Made by a program: the position numbers and the translations under genes. The notes beneath the pieces are model-generated. The model worked only from the letters and a program-made list of their open reading frames with translations. It searched no databases and had not been told where the DNA came from. A stretch of 64,000 bases of DNA, from contig VCCP01000006.1 in NCBI GenBank assembly GCA_005765155.1, positions 3,360,501-3,424,500 of the forward strand, read 5' to 3'. Shown piece by piece: positions 23,609-34,088 of the stretch. Each line of letters starts with the position of its first letter. Position 1 is the first letter of the stretch. The stretch comes from Zelopaecilomyces penicillatus (Eukaryota; Ascomycota; Sordariomycetes; Hypocreales; Pseudodiploosporaceae).

Positions 23609-26216
23609 GGCTGGAGGATGGGACACTAAGTGATGGAGGTGAAGATATGGGGAATACGGTGATGGATGGAATGAATGGCGCTGGCGTATGTATGTATGCG
23701 TGAGTTGAGGTTTGGATCCGAACACGAACTTGAAGCCAAGTTTTGGGTGAGGGCGTCTGATCAAGCAAAGCTGGGAAACAGCTTTGTGGAAGGTAACAGC
23801 CTTGCGCGGAGCGTAGCTTCCAGATTTGTTTTCCTTGTACCGACTGGCAATTGGTCTATCTTACCAAGAGCTTTGGGAAGAAGGTCATCTCATTGAAGTT
23901 GTAAGCAACTCCTACCCAACAGTTGAGCATCGGCAACCGCGACTTGCCCTGTGCTGTTCTTGGTAATCGAATCCATCATGCCTCACTTTATATACGCTGA
24001 GTTGAAGAGTATCGGTAAGAGCGATATTTAATGACTTTCATACTGTTCAGTGCATTTTCGCAACTGTCTCATTAACTGTACCTAACTTACAAGCACTCAC
24101 GTGCAACTGCCAAAGATGGTATTTGTCTTATGATGACGACTATGTAATTACGTAGCTGCTAATTTGATGCGACAGAATGGTGCGCTAGTCGGTTATTTAG
24201 TAGATAAAATGCACAGAATATGTTCTTCCTGACAGCGTCCACAAAGAAATTTAAACCTTGACTTGCCATTCGAGGAAACAAACATCTTCCAAGTTGCCAC
24301 CTATTACCGGGCCATTCTACTATCCCGAGATGCCCACACCGGCTTTGTCTGTGTGTTTGGGCCTCTCTGCCACGCACACAGTTTCAAACCACAGATCAAG
24401 AAACTTGGAAGGAGTGTGTCAAGAGTGTGTGCGATGGTTTAAATTATCCCATTGGCCACCCCGTCTATTGGGTGGTGGTGGTGATCCACTCTTTTCCCCA
24501 GATTCCCCATGGGGAAGCTTCCCCAGCCGCCAAGAAGCCCTGCAGGACGTGTCTGCAACAGGGATTTGCAACAATAGACTGTGCTGATGGGGGGAGGGGG
24601 TCACTTGGACTCCACTACATATACTGCATTCGGGGTAATGCAAGTCCGAGCCATCAAACTGTCAAAACAAGTCAGATTGTCAACAGTTAGTCTTGAGTTT
24701 ATTTGAGCCTGTGGGAAGGACTGTTGTTGCTTTAATAAACTCATCATCATACGTACTATTAGATCAATAAACACGTTGCTGTTATTTAATACAGTCAGCA
24801 ATAATGGGTGGAATATGTCAACTCCAACACTCAGTAGTTGGTTTCATCACAACTCCATCAAGTCTTCACTAGTCGCGCACACTAAAACCCCTCCCCCACC
24901 CGTCACACACACACAAACACCATCTGTCACCAGCATACCTAGTCAAAGGACACCAAAGATCGCCCACACACCACTTCCACGTTTTTTTAGTCGCCGCACA
25001 CACGGGCTTAGTATGGACTTCATTTCCCCCCCATTTACCCCAACTCAGCCGTCCCCCCATGATGCTACTAACTAACCTGACAACTTTAAAACACAGAGAA
25101 GGAGAGGGAAATTCCCGCCAACCATGAGATTCTCCGTCAGTTGTGGTTTTGGGGGAAATAGAGTATGACATGTGGATCGCGCGCTATGTATATTGAGAGT
25201 ATTATAGGACTTCTGGGAGTATATGACAGGATCACAATGCTGCGTACAGTCAGGCTTGGTGTGGGTTGAGAGAGTTTGATTTTGGATGTGACGTTCCACC
25301 GAGGAAGCCAAGTTGGTGGAGTGGTGTTGATGAAATACGAGCAACCTCTGATGGCCATGTAAACTTGCAAAAACACACTCAAAGCAAAATATTTATGTTG
25401 AGAACACTAGAAAAAGTAAGCACTGAATCCCCATGAATTAACTTCTGTCTCAAACATGAGATACCCGAGACAAATACCCGCCACAAACTGTCGGGTAACA
25501 AAGACAGACCCTTGTTCCTGTTATAGAAAGTCGGGGAATCCTTCGTAATGCAAGCCCCCCCTGGCCCAGCCCTAATGGAAGTTAGTGTGGATCTTATTAC
25601 TATTCCCCCCCGTCCCCTGACAATGGGGCAGCAGCCCAATGGACTCGGCTCACTATGCCCAAATCGTCCAGATCTCTGATTCTAGTATAGGCGGGCTGTA
25701 GTCGCATGGGGTACCTAGATCATCGAACGGGGGAACAGCTTTGGCCGAAGGGTGCTGGGTGCTGGGTGCGATGGACGAGGGTTAGGTTGATTGGTGGAAG
25801 AAAAAGGGTTTGTTCTTGGGGAAAGGTGAGGTGGGTTGTGGTTGTTCGGGAGAGCGTTCAATGGGTTTGGTGTAAGTGAAGATGTTTTGTGGGTGAATGA
25901 GTAAGAAGTATGGGAGGAAGTGATGAAGTATAATAAGTCTGGATATCCTCCATTGTTTATGGTTATTATTATTATCATCATCAACTTCATCTTCATCTTC
26001 ATCTTCATCTTCATCTTCATCTTCATCTTCATCTTCATCTTCATCTTCATCTTCATCTTCATCTTCATCTTCATCTTCATCTTCATCTTCATCTTCATCT
26101 TCATCTTCATCTTCATCTTCATCTTCATCTTCATCTTCATCTTCATCTTCATCTCAAGACACAAGAAGCAATACAAAACACCAATCTTCCAATACACCTA
26201 CACTCAAACCACCACC
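23609..26216. other. Gene-poor region, 2.6 kb
   Basis: Starts with the 5' region of the 2EXR gene and ends with the repeat-rich leader of the lyase gene. In between only short frames are seen. Short G/C-runs occur near 25550-25610. No gene is recognised. Confidence 0.4.
25985..26154 (+). repeat. (CTTCAT)28 hexanucleotide repeat
   Basis: About 170 bases of a perfect pyrimidine-rich hexanucleotide, ending about 62 bases before the lyase start codon. It is open in both directions and encodes FI repeats on plus and KM repeats on minus, which creates spurious long frames. It most likely lies in the lyase promoter or 5' untranslated leader. Confidence 0.95.
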
Positions 26217-26948
26217 ATGTACTCCAAAATCGCCCTCGTGTCCAGCCTGCTGCTGCCCTTTGTCGCCGCCGCCCCCAACCCATCCTGCGCCCCCGGCGGC
26301 AACTTCGACCTCAGCAAGTTCCGCCTCCAACTCCCCTCCGGCAGCCCCGGCAAGCCCGACACCATCTCCGGCGACCAGCTCTCCGGTTGCAACGGCTTCA
26401 CCAACCAATACTTCTACACCGACAAGAGCTCCGGCGCCATCGTCATGAAAGTCCCCGGCTCTCCTTCCTCCACGGGCTGCGTCACCACCAGCGGCAGCAA
26501 GCACTGCCGCACCGAGTTCCGCGAGTTCTCCCCCGAGCGCTGGGACTCCAAAGCCTCCACCAACATCATGACCGTGGAGATGACGGTGCCCAAGCCCGAC
26601 GATAGCAGGTACGGCACCGCGATTGGGCAGATTTTCGGCGCCGAGACGAGCAAGCCCGTCGCGGAGATGTATTACAACAAGAGTGGTGATATTACGATTG
26701 GTGTGAACCAGACGCCTCAGGGTGGCAACCAGAAGATGATTTCGCTGGGCAATGTGCCCGTCAACACCAAGTTTACGTACGTGCTGTCTTTCCAGAGCGG
26801 CAAGATGTATGTGTCTATCAACGGGAAGAGAACCGACCTGCCTACGTTTTCGTGGGGCACACCCAAGTGTTACTTCAAGGCTGGGGATTACAACCAGGGT
26901 AACTCGGCTTCGGAGGTGCGCATATCGGCGATCAAGGTCCAACATTAA
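26217..26948 (+). CDS. Secreted polysaccharide lyase, PL7/PL20 (glucuronan/alginate lyase-like), 243 aa
   Basis: Single-exon secreted enzyme of the jelly-roll alginate lyase 2 superfamily, which cleaves uronic-acid polymers by beta-elimination. The start at 26217 gives a signal peptide (MYSKIALVSSLLLPFVAAAP); the frame is open further upstream only because the hexanucleotide repeat has no stop. Conserved blocks are GCNGFTNQYFYTD (58-69), CRTEFREF (97-104) and YFKAGDYNQ (219-227). At 138-140 the sequence is QIF, where PL7 alginate lyases have QIH, so the PL7 catalytic His is not at its usual place. The size and cysteines fit fungal glucuronan lyases (PL20) better. The substrate is therefore more likely beta-1,4-glucuronan than alginate; this is inference. 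Confidence 0.88.
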   Translation: MYSKIALVSSLLLPFVAAAPNPSCAPGGNFDLSKFRLQLPSGSPGKPDTISGDQLSGCNGFTNQYFYTDKSSGAIVMKVPGSPSSTGCVTTSGSKHCRTEFREFSPERWDSKASTNIMTVEMTVPKPDDSRYGTAIGQIFGAETSKPVAEMYYNKSGDITIGVNQTPQGGNQKMISLGNVPVNTKFTYVLSFQSGKMYVSINGKRTDLPTFSWGTPKCYFKAGDYNQGNSASEVRISAIKVQH

Positions 26949-27209
26949 CTTAATGTTGAATGATGAAGAGTGTGATGGTGATGAAAGTATATAGTATATA
27001 ACGTATATAGTTGTCTTTTGCGGGTTTGTATATATGGCAGTCGAGTATATATGGATGAGTGGATGGGATGATGAATTTGATGTTTTGCGAGCAGATATGA
27101 TGCAGTTTATGTTAGTCTGGTACAAACTAAATACAATCGTTTCAATTAAAGCGCATAATTTGCCAGGATACATTTTGATGTTCAACCACAAATACATAAT
27201 CCATCCAAT

Positions 27210-27674
27210 TCATGCCTCAGCCTTCTCATGGCTACACCCCTCCCCATTCCCAATCAAAGCAATCGCCTCCCACGTATGCCCATCCAAATCCGTAAACGAA
27301 CGCGCATACATCCCATGCTCCGCGCCATGCCCCGGCATCGTAAACGGATCCGCCTGTCCACCCGCCGCCACAGCCTTCGCCTGGATCGCGTCCACGCCTT
27401 CTTTATCCTTGGCGGTCAGCGTGTAGATGCCCTGGGTGGTGGTGTTTGCGTCAATGATGTCGGTGTGGTTGGGGCGCATGAAGGTCTTGAAGCGGGAGTG
27501 GGTATGGATCATGAGACAGATGTTGGAGTTGTGGGGGCCGGGGAGCCGGAGGGCGAGGGTTTCGGTGTCGGTGTAGGCGGTGATGAGGTCGAAGTTGAGG
27601 GCTTTGAAGAACTTCTCGGTGGCGGTGATGTCTTTGGTGGGGAGGGAGACGAAAAAGGTGGGGGGACTAGACAT
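27210..27674 (-). CDS. Glyoxalase/VOC superfamily protein, 154 aa
   Basis: Single-exon cytosolic protein of the vicinal-oxygen-chelate fold, formed from two beta-alpha-beta-beta-beta modules that usually hold a divalent metal. The N-terminus (FFVSLPTKDITATEKFFKAL) and the C-terminal FTDLDGHTWEAI are the usual module ends; the latter ends in the expected metal-ligand Glu. The length is typical. The reaction is not predictable: such proteins act as glyoxalases, dioxygenases, antibiotic-binding proteins or epimerases. Its 3' end faces the lyase gene 260 bases away. Confidence 0.9.
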   Translation of the reverse strand: MSSPPTFFVSLPTKDITATEKFFKALNFDLITAYTDTETLALRLPGPHNSNICLMIHTHSRFKTFMRPNHTDIIDANTTTQGIYTLTAKDKEGVDAIQAKAVAAGGQADPFTMPGHGAEHGMYARSFTDLDGHTWEAIALIGNGEGCSHEKAEA

Positions 27675-29566
27675 GGTGGTGAGTTGTAAGCTTTATAGCT
27701 GGTGATGAAGATGTTTGGCGTTTGATTGAAGTTGAGTTGCAATGGTTTATAGGCGGTGGTGTCAAAGCTTTGAAGCTGATGATGGCGAAACAATTCTGTC
27801 TGAAAGTGGGAGGAGAATGGCCTCTTTTATATACGCAATTCCTCTCCATAACTACATGACAAAATGGCCTCATTCTCACCTCCAAGCTACGAAATGCCGA
27901 ACATAACGCCGTCTTTGGAGCACCAATCGCCAACCATGCCCATCGGCAGCTAACAATTGTTAGCGCAACAACTCCTCCTTCGTATCGTTCATGGCGCATC
28001 TGCCTGAACGCCCAGCGACTGCGGGCAACAAAGGCCAGCCACCCACGTATAGTGTTCACTTGACTCAAGTCACGGCAATAAAACATGGCGAGGAGTCGGC
28101 GTTGGTTGGTGTGTTCATATTCGCGTGGGAGGGCCGATTGTCTTAGCTGAGTAGCTGAGGGAGAGAGAATAAGACGGCGGAATAGAGATTGGTTGGTCGC
28201 TGTAGTGCAGCAACTGCCAAGATTGTGATTAGGTGCATTTTAGTAGTGTTGAGCTGCGTGAATGCAGAGTTTGGGTCTTGTTTGTAGATTCACGGACTTG
28301 GCAGAGGGAGGCCCAAATTGCCATTGGATATGAGAGTGTGCATTCACATTATCTTGGAGGCTTTACGTCTCAAATCTGTAATTTCACGTCGAGAATGAAT
28401 AGAGGTATTCGATTGACAACTGTTTTGAACGGCTTGGATATCGCATGCATTTATTAAATAGAATATGAATTGGGGGCTAGAGACGCGCTGATGGAAAAGT
28501 GCACGCATGACATGCAAGTCATGATTTTGTCACTGTGCGGGCTGAGCATCTTCAAGCATCCTTTGATAGAAAAGCACATATTTTGAAAGACCCCTCCAGT
28601 ACCTAGTTTAACACGATTTGTCGCCTACGTGCCGTAGGTCGTTCATAAACACAACGAGGGCCACACAGTGAGAGTAGTGTGATACCCCAGCCAGGACTTT
28701 CATCGCTCCATACGAGAACAGACGTGAAGTATGCAAACTAATCTCTAGATTCTGCCGCTCGTGTTGGTTTTATCAACAACTTACGGCGCGGGAACGGTAA
28801 ATTCGGTATGGGTAACGGGTTATGCCGAGCTTGATGAAGGACATGGAAATTGAGGAAGATTTGTGAGGGAGCGGCTCGTATAAGGTAACATATAATCCCG
28901 GGTCACGTGGTCTTGGGTCAGAAAAAATTACAATAACCTAGGACTCTAGGGTAGTTGGGATGTCTATCGAGATTACATGGAATAAACTTTACAATTGAGT
29001 CTGTAAATAGCTCAGCTTTATGGATTGGAAGAATATAACCAAGAGCATGTCTCAGATTCTCATTAATTAAACTTAGGTTCCACTTTGACGAAGTAGCAGG
29101 GAAATGAGGCCTAGAGCTCGAGGAGATGCTACATGATGACGACGAGTATTGGAATTTCTTAGCGCAATGTGATGAACAACACTTCTAGAATCATCTGCTC
29201 TTCAGCCTCCCTTTTCTCCTTCTGCGACTGTTCTATCATTGGCGCTTCACACATCAATATTTCATTACTGAGCTACAGCTTTATTGCTCCAATTGAGCTA
29301 GTCATACACCGCCACACAGGCTACCTTGATCCTGTCCATTCACCACACATTTCAGCCCAGCAAACAGTGTGAGCTTCCTTCGCAAACAAAATACTAGCGT
29401 ACCCAAACACTCATGTTTGATGCCCCCCAAAAGTACAATACCGCCATGCAAGGAGCCACGACTATCGGAGGTCGGGTGTTGTATGCGCCGCTCTCTCAGT
29501 ACGACCAACCACCGAGACCAACAGCAATAGGAATAGAAAGACTGCATCTCATGTTCGGCATTCCAA
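27675..29566. other. Gene-poor region, 1.9 kb
   Basis: Contains the presumed VOC promoter at its left end. Otherwise it has only short frames. No gene is recognised. Confidence 0.4.
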
Positions 29567-29985
29567 TCAACTACAGCCTAATAGGGATAGAATGCAGACA
29601 TAGTTTCCTGTTTCGCAACAGTACTTGTCATACCAGTTGAGTTGAGACAAATCCCATCTAGCGTCTGCCGGATCGGGCAAATCTCCGATCTTGACGGACC
29701 GTGGCCCCACTTGAGCCGGGATTCCGGCATTGCTGAATGGGTGGTTTGACACTTACGAGAACAAAGCTGACAGGTTCTCGGATGAATGTTAAACGTTTGT
29801 ATAATCTTTTCTCCCGTCGCATCCATACGTATCTGGTATTTGATCCAGTCACTTTCACCTCCCTTGAACATGGAAGGTTTTGTAGTAAAGTCAGGTAACC
29901 GGTTTTCCTTCCGACACCCGTTCCTACTAGGTCGTTGCTGGATGATGATGAGTATACTGCTGTACGTTACTAGACGGCTATACAA
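29567..29985 (-). CDS. Unidentified two-exon protein fragment, Cys-rich C-terminus
   Basis: Two frames on the minus strand join through a likely short intron (29710-29756, GTAAGT...AAG, 47 nt). The upstream part reads RLPDFTTKPSMFKGGESDW, then IKYQIRMDATGEKIIQTFN; the downstream part reads GPRSVKIGDLPDPADARWD, then LSQLNWYDKYCCETGNYVC. The joined composition is convincingly protein-like, and the C-terminus has six to seven cysteines including a CC pair. No ATG or signal peptide is seen upstream in frame, so at least one exon is missing or lost. I do not recognise the family. It may be a secreted small protein or a broken gene. Confidence 0.4.
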
Positions 29986-30700
29986 ATTTAAAAAGATATA
30001 TATATGATCGATATGCTTATACGTTAAACACTCTGTGATGTTGAGAAATTGTAGTAGTTGAGCTCTCCATGTCCATGAGGTATCTCAACTTTTGCTCGGA
30101 ACACAGCCAACGAGGCGAGATCTTTCGCGAGTCATCAGTCATACCGCTGTTTCAACCAAATTGAGTACCTGTAATTAGCATTACTATGTAGCTACTAAAC
30201 AACCTTATAAATTATCCCGCTAGCCATTTTACATTTGAAGCCCCACTCACCAACCCACATTTTACTTCATGCTCACACTCCAATCGACAAAAGCCGTTAC
30301 CACTCAGCACGTGTCTTTCGTGTTCTAGATCAATCATCTCACGGTTCTTCAACTTCTCAAAAGAATAATTCTTACGAGAAGACAAAACTCCGTGCGCCGC
30401 TAGATGAGCGGTGAAGTAAAAGACCTTGTCTTGTTTAGGTCCGGAGCGGAACTTCCAAATTGAGGTCTAGTTTTGACGGAAAGAGTCGCCCTTTACTGAC
30501 TCTACGTAGAAGAACTTGCCGGATTACACGAAGCTATCACGAAATAGACAGACTGAGACGAATCCAATGAAATATTTAAAGCAGACGAAGTTCCCCCCAA
30601 ACTCCAAATCTCTTCACCACCAACACGATCATCTCATCTTAACATCCATCACCCACTCTCAACTATAAACCGCTTTCAGTTTCCAACTTCAACCGCAAAC
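29986..30700. other. Upstream region of the clip-like gene
   Basis: Intergenic. The right end should be the promoter of the secreted-protein gene at 30701. No other gene is recognised. Confidence 0.4.
30560..30582 (+). promoter_or_regulatory. CCAAT box and TATA-like element
   Basis: A CCAAT pentamer (near 30564) is followed eight bases later by AATATTTAAA, about 125 bases before the start codon at 30701. The order and spacing are reasonable for a fungal core promoter with a pyrimidine-rich leader. Pattern match only. Confidence 0.35.
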
Positions 30701-30868
30701 ATGCAGTTCTCCACCATTCTCATCGCTGTTTTCGCTGGCCTCGCTGCCGCCAAGACCTGTGTCGTGCCTGCTTCTGGCAACGGCGTCTGTGTAGCCAGAG
30801 GCAAATGTGCCGGCCGCTACGCCAACTCTTCGCTCTGCTCTAGCACCGAAGTCTGCTGCCTCAACTAG
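30701..30868 (+). CDS. Small secreted cysteine-rich protein with clip-domain-like pattern, 55 aa
   Basis: Single exon of 56 codons. Residues 1-18 form a clean signal peptide (MQFSTILIAVFAGLAAAK). The mature peptide of about 37 residues has six cysteines at 20, 30, 36, 46, 52 and 53: C-x9-C-x5-C-x9-C-x5-CC. This spacing with terminal CC, and a CV-x4-C centre, is the arrangement of the clip domain, a disulfide-knitted module otherwise known from arthropod proteases of the melanisation and Toll cascades. I make this comparison from pattern only. The neighbours are an unidentified fragment and a broken kinase. A leader rich in CCA/TCA repeats and the CCAAT/TATA-like element upstream support expression. 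It could be an effector, an antimicrobial peptide, or a knottin with coincidental spacing. Confidence 0.75.
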   Translation: MQFSTILIAVFAGLAAAKTCVVPASGNGVCVARGKCAGRYANSSLCSSTEVCCLN

Positions 30869-31392
30869 GTTAAAGTATTGTGGAATGTAAGTATTAATAC
30901 TCATTTAGATCGGTTATCTTTAACGAATGCTAATCAATGGACTTTTGGTAGACACATGAGTTAGTGTCACGGCGTGTTCCATAAAGTGGCCGTCCAGATT
31001 CTGCGCAAGAAGGTGGGCAAATAATCATTCAGGATATCATGGACGGCGGAAGATAAAGACTTGGCTGTTTCCATGGCTAGTAAATGATCAATTATTTTAT
31101 ACTTAAACATGTCCTTGCTGCCCATGTCGCAATCGTTGTGATATCTTGACTCCAAACCGCAACACTGGCCTTTGATCGTACACAGCCTGACAAGACAGGT
31201 TACAAGAGGACTAACCTGGCCCCAAGATAAACAACCAACAAACAGCAAACTTACATAAACACAACTCGACGGGATGGAAAAACTTGCATCTCCGAAATGT
31301 GCTGATCAGGAAACGACACATCAAGTCTTCGTTCTTCACCTTGCACCATTCCACCACAACCTCGGCCACACATCAAATAACCTTGTCCACCA
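30869..31392. other. Intergenic, no gene seen
   Basis: About 520 bases between the small secreted gene and a broken kinase gene, with no recognised feature. Confidence 0.4.
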
Positions 31393-32300
31393 ATGGCATC
31401 TTATCCAGTCCGAGAATCTATCCGCCAAGTCGACGACAATACCTGGCTCATCGGAAACCACATCTCACTCTAACACATCACTACTCTAACAGGTTGTACC
31501 TGGAAAGACGGCAACGGAGGAGGCTACACCATCACCAACGCACCTGATCATCTACCTGAAAGCCACCCATTATCAGACACAAACCCCAACATCAAGCTAA
31601 TTTACGAAGCGGGCGATGTCTCTGCTGTTTTTACTATTGGACCCGATGCGTTCTGTAAAGTCCACATTCTGGATATCCCAGATGTAACGAGAGAACACGT
31701 TACGCTTGAATGGCTCCATCAAAGACGCTGGAGTTTTACAATTCCCAATGTTCTTTACCATGCTGAACATGATGGGCGGTACTATATCATACTGAGTAAA
31801 GTGCCAGGAGAGACTGTAGACTGTGTTTGGCCTACGCTGGACGAAGCCAAGAGACAGTACTACGCTGAGAAAATGGTGGACATTTGCATAGAGCTCGCTG
31901 TTCCTGCCGAGAGCAGCAACCACAGCAACATAAGTGGCGTAGACGGCGGTGTTCTATCAGAATTATATCTCTGTGGGCGAGAAATCGACTGTAGTTCTAC
32001 GAATCTGTGCAAGAGTTGCCTAGAATTAGGTATGGACTGCTCAAACCTCGTCTTCTACCACTGCGACCTTGGCCCAACCAACGTAATCATTGATCTGCTA
32101 CCGAGTCCGTCAGCATCATTGACTGGGAAGTCGCTGGGTTTGTGCCTGCAGAGTGGGTCAGGACCAAGTTTCGTGTTTCTAGTGGGATGAACCTTTCCAG
32201 TAGTGGTGACGAAGTAGATTGGAGACGAAGAATAATGCTTCGTATGTGGGAGTTGGGATTTACTGACGCTGTAGAAGAGTTTGTATTGTGGAGAAGATGA
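31393..32300 (+). pseudogene. APH/choline-kinase-like protein, disrupted
   Basis: Remnant of a protein-kinase-like small-molecule kinase (aminoglycoside phosphotransferase superfamily, very common in fungi and usually of unknown substrate). From 31393 the frame begins MASYPVRESIRQVDDN. Then an apparent two-base insertion (TA repeated at 31440-31443) shifts the frame away from the expected NTWLIG segment, and a TAA follows in the new frame (31473-31475). The body from about 31494 is intact: YIILSKVPGETVD, the catalytic loop HCDLGPTNVIID, then a second shift near 32095-32103. After it, in another frame, comes the Mg-binding SIIDWEVAGFVPAEW and a tail ending RMWELGF...FVLWRR at 32300. At least three lesions make this a pseudogene. 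Confidence 0.75.
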
Positions 32301-32958
32301 CCTTTCAATTGGGGATATGTTGAGGTATGTGCATCTGTTCTAATTGATCTATAAAAAGGAGATGAATGTGATAATAGGTGATGAAAGCTTGGTGCCTCTC
32401 AAATTTGCACTTCTCATCTAACAGGCACGGCATATTATTTACTCCCAACTTATTTCTAGTTGTTACAAGATTTTCCGTCAGAAACAAGCTGTAACATGAA
32501 TGTTTGAGCAAGTCTAACTCTAATATTTAGTCGATTCAACATTCGATGATAAGTCTTTCCAACTGCCATGTCAAAAACATCACGGGAACTGCTCATATGA
32601 CAAAGTCTCTTGGCGACAGATTATTCAATCATACCCGTCACCAACACCAAACATAACCCGAGTACAAACAAATTCACACACATACCACAACCACCATCAC
32701 ATCCCCCCTGTCCCTCTACCGTAACATTCAACAACCGTTGGGCTCCCCTTTCTCGCTGTAGGATTCGACGCGGAAACCGGCTTCTGCCCAACCACTGTCA
32801 GTCAGACCCAACACCCCCTAATGCATCCGCGAGCCGTGGTAGTCTCATCAGAGCACCCAACAAGCCGTTGGTCCCGAATACATGTACCTACCTCATACTG
32901 AGTTGCACCAAGATTATACTGTCAACGAAATTGAAGAACGCAAAGGGGTTGGGTGTGG
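32301..32958. other. Intergenic, no gene seen
   Basis: About 660 bases with only short frames and no recognised feature. Confidence 0.4.
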
Positions 32959-33870
32959 TCAACTAGGCAAGGAGTTAGTCAGGATGAAAATCTTAATAAT
33001 TCCCAAAAAGAAACACAACATCAACTCTGCACGCATCTTCACAAAATTGCCAGTCTCCGCACTAGGTGGTAGAATCGATTGAACTTGAGCTATATCTATG
33101 GCTAAGCCGTATATATATCCAGAAAAAAAAAACCATTTGTCCCGTAAAACGCCATCCCGCATCAATGTTGTGGCCGTCTCGCCAGGCGAAATCCTCAGCA
33201 AGACGACCAGGGGTATGTTATGTACATTAAGAGCCAGCCACTTTTCCAGGAGTGCCACTCAACCAGTTGATTATTTCTCGTAACCGTATTGTGAGTCGGG
33301 TTCTCGTGTTCTTCATTACTCCGCAGTATCCTCAAATCCGACTCCGTCTCTTCCATTATCGACTCATCAACTCCACCGTCGCCGCCTTTGTGCTCGTGTT
33401 TCCGCAACCCAGTCATATTCAAGTCATCGCTACCCATCACTGCCGTTATGTGTGGAAGCCCATTTTCTCAGTCGATTAAAGCTAGCAATTTGAACATGCC
33501 ACATTGCCGCCGGCCCATCTCCTCTGAGCTGTTTGGTGCCATCAATGACCATTTCGCGAGATCCTTTTTGTCGACATCCGATTTGTCAAACCTTGTAAAC
33601 ATGAAAATGTACTCCACAAAACCAAGCATCCATGATATCGTTGGGTTCGCGACTCTTAGCAAACGTGAACTGAAGCATCGATGCTGTTGCTCTCATCGAC
33701 TGCGCATTGGTCAAGGAAATCGAAGTCGTAGTATATCCCAATTGAATGGATCGGATTTGAGCTTGTGGTGCTGCCGACGGGCCAAAGGATTCCAATAAAC
33801 AGTAAATATTCTCCACCAACAGCGCCTAACCAGCTCGCAGGTCTCGTTTTCGTCGTTCAAGTTGTCCATC
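32959..33870 (-). pseudogene. Decayed unidentified gene
   Basis: Protein-like segments follow one another on the minus strand, but in different frames. A start near 33870 gives MDNLNDENETCELVRRCWW. Then come GIYYDFDFLDQCAVDESNS, FDKSDVDKKDLAKWSLMAPN, GVDESIMEETESDLRILRSN and, near the end, WFFFSGYIYGLAIDIAQVQS with LPPSAETGNFVKMRAELM, which stops at 32959. Each has balanced composition, but stops and frame changes lie between. I do not recognise the family. I read it as one decayed gene; two adjacent remnants or a multi-intron gene are alternatives. Confidence 0.35.
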
Positions 33871-34088
33871 TCGATAGAACTCGCAGCTCAAGCTCTCGGT
33901 TTAGGCTTGGATAGATCGCTCAGACATGGGACACCTCTTATTATCTCTCTCAATAGTCATCTCTCGGTGTGCCAGAATGCAAGACAAGGTTGTATTCGCA
34001 ACTTCACAAGGTGCATCGTCGACTTTTCTGTCAAGCACTGTATCAAGACGCGGATTTGAATAGCCAACGGCTCGACCAAGGAATTCAA

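Noticed and set aside
25985..26154. CRISPR-like regular repeat
   Set aside because: Pure hexanucleotide microsatellite without spacers, in a eukaryotic genome.
25715..26197. 160-residue frame with a long KM repeat on the minus strand, and the FI-repeat extension upstream of the lyase on plus
   Set aside because: Both come from the stop-free hexanucleotide repeat. The lyase has a good start with signal peptide at 26217.
26154..27197. 347-residue frame antisense to the lyase
   Set aside because: Shadow of a GC-rich coding sequence; Gly/Val/Ala-rich and without domain features.
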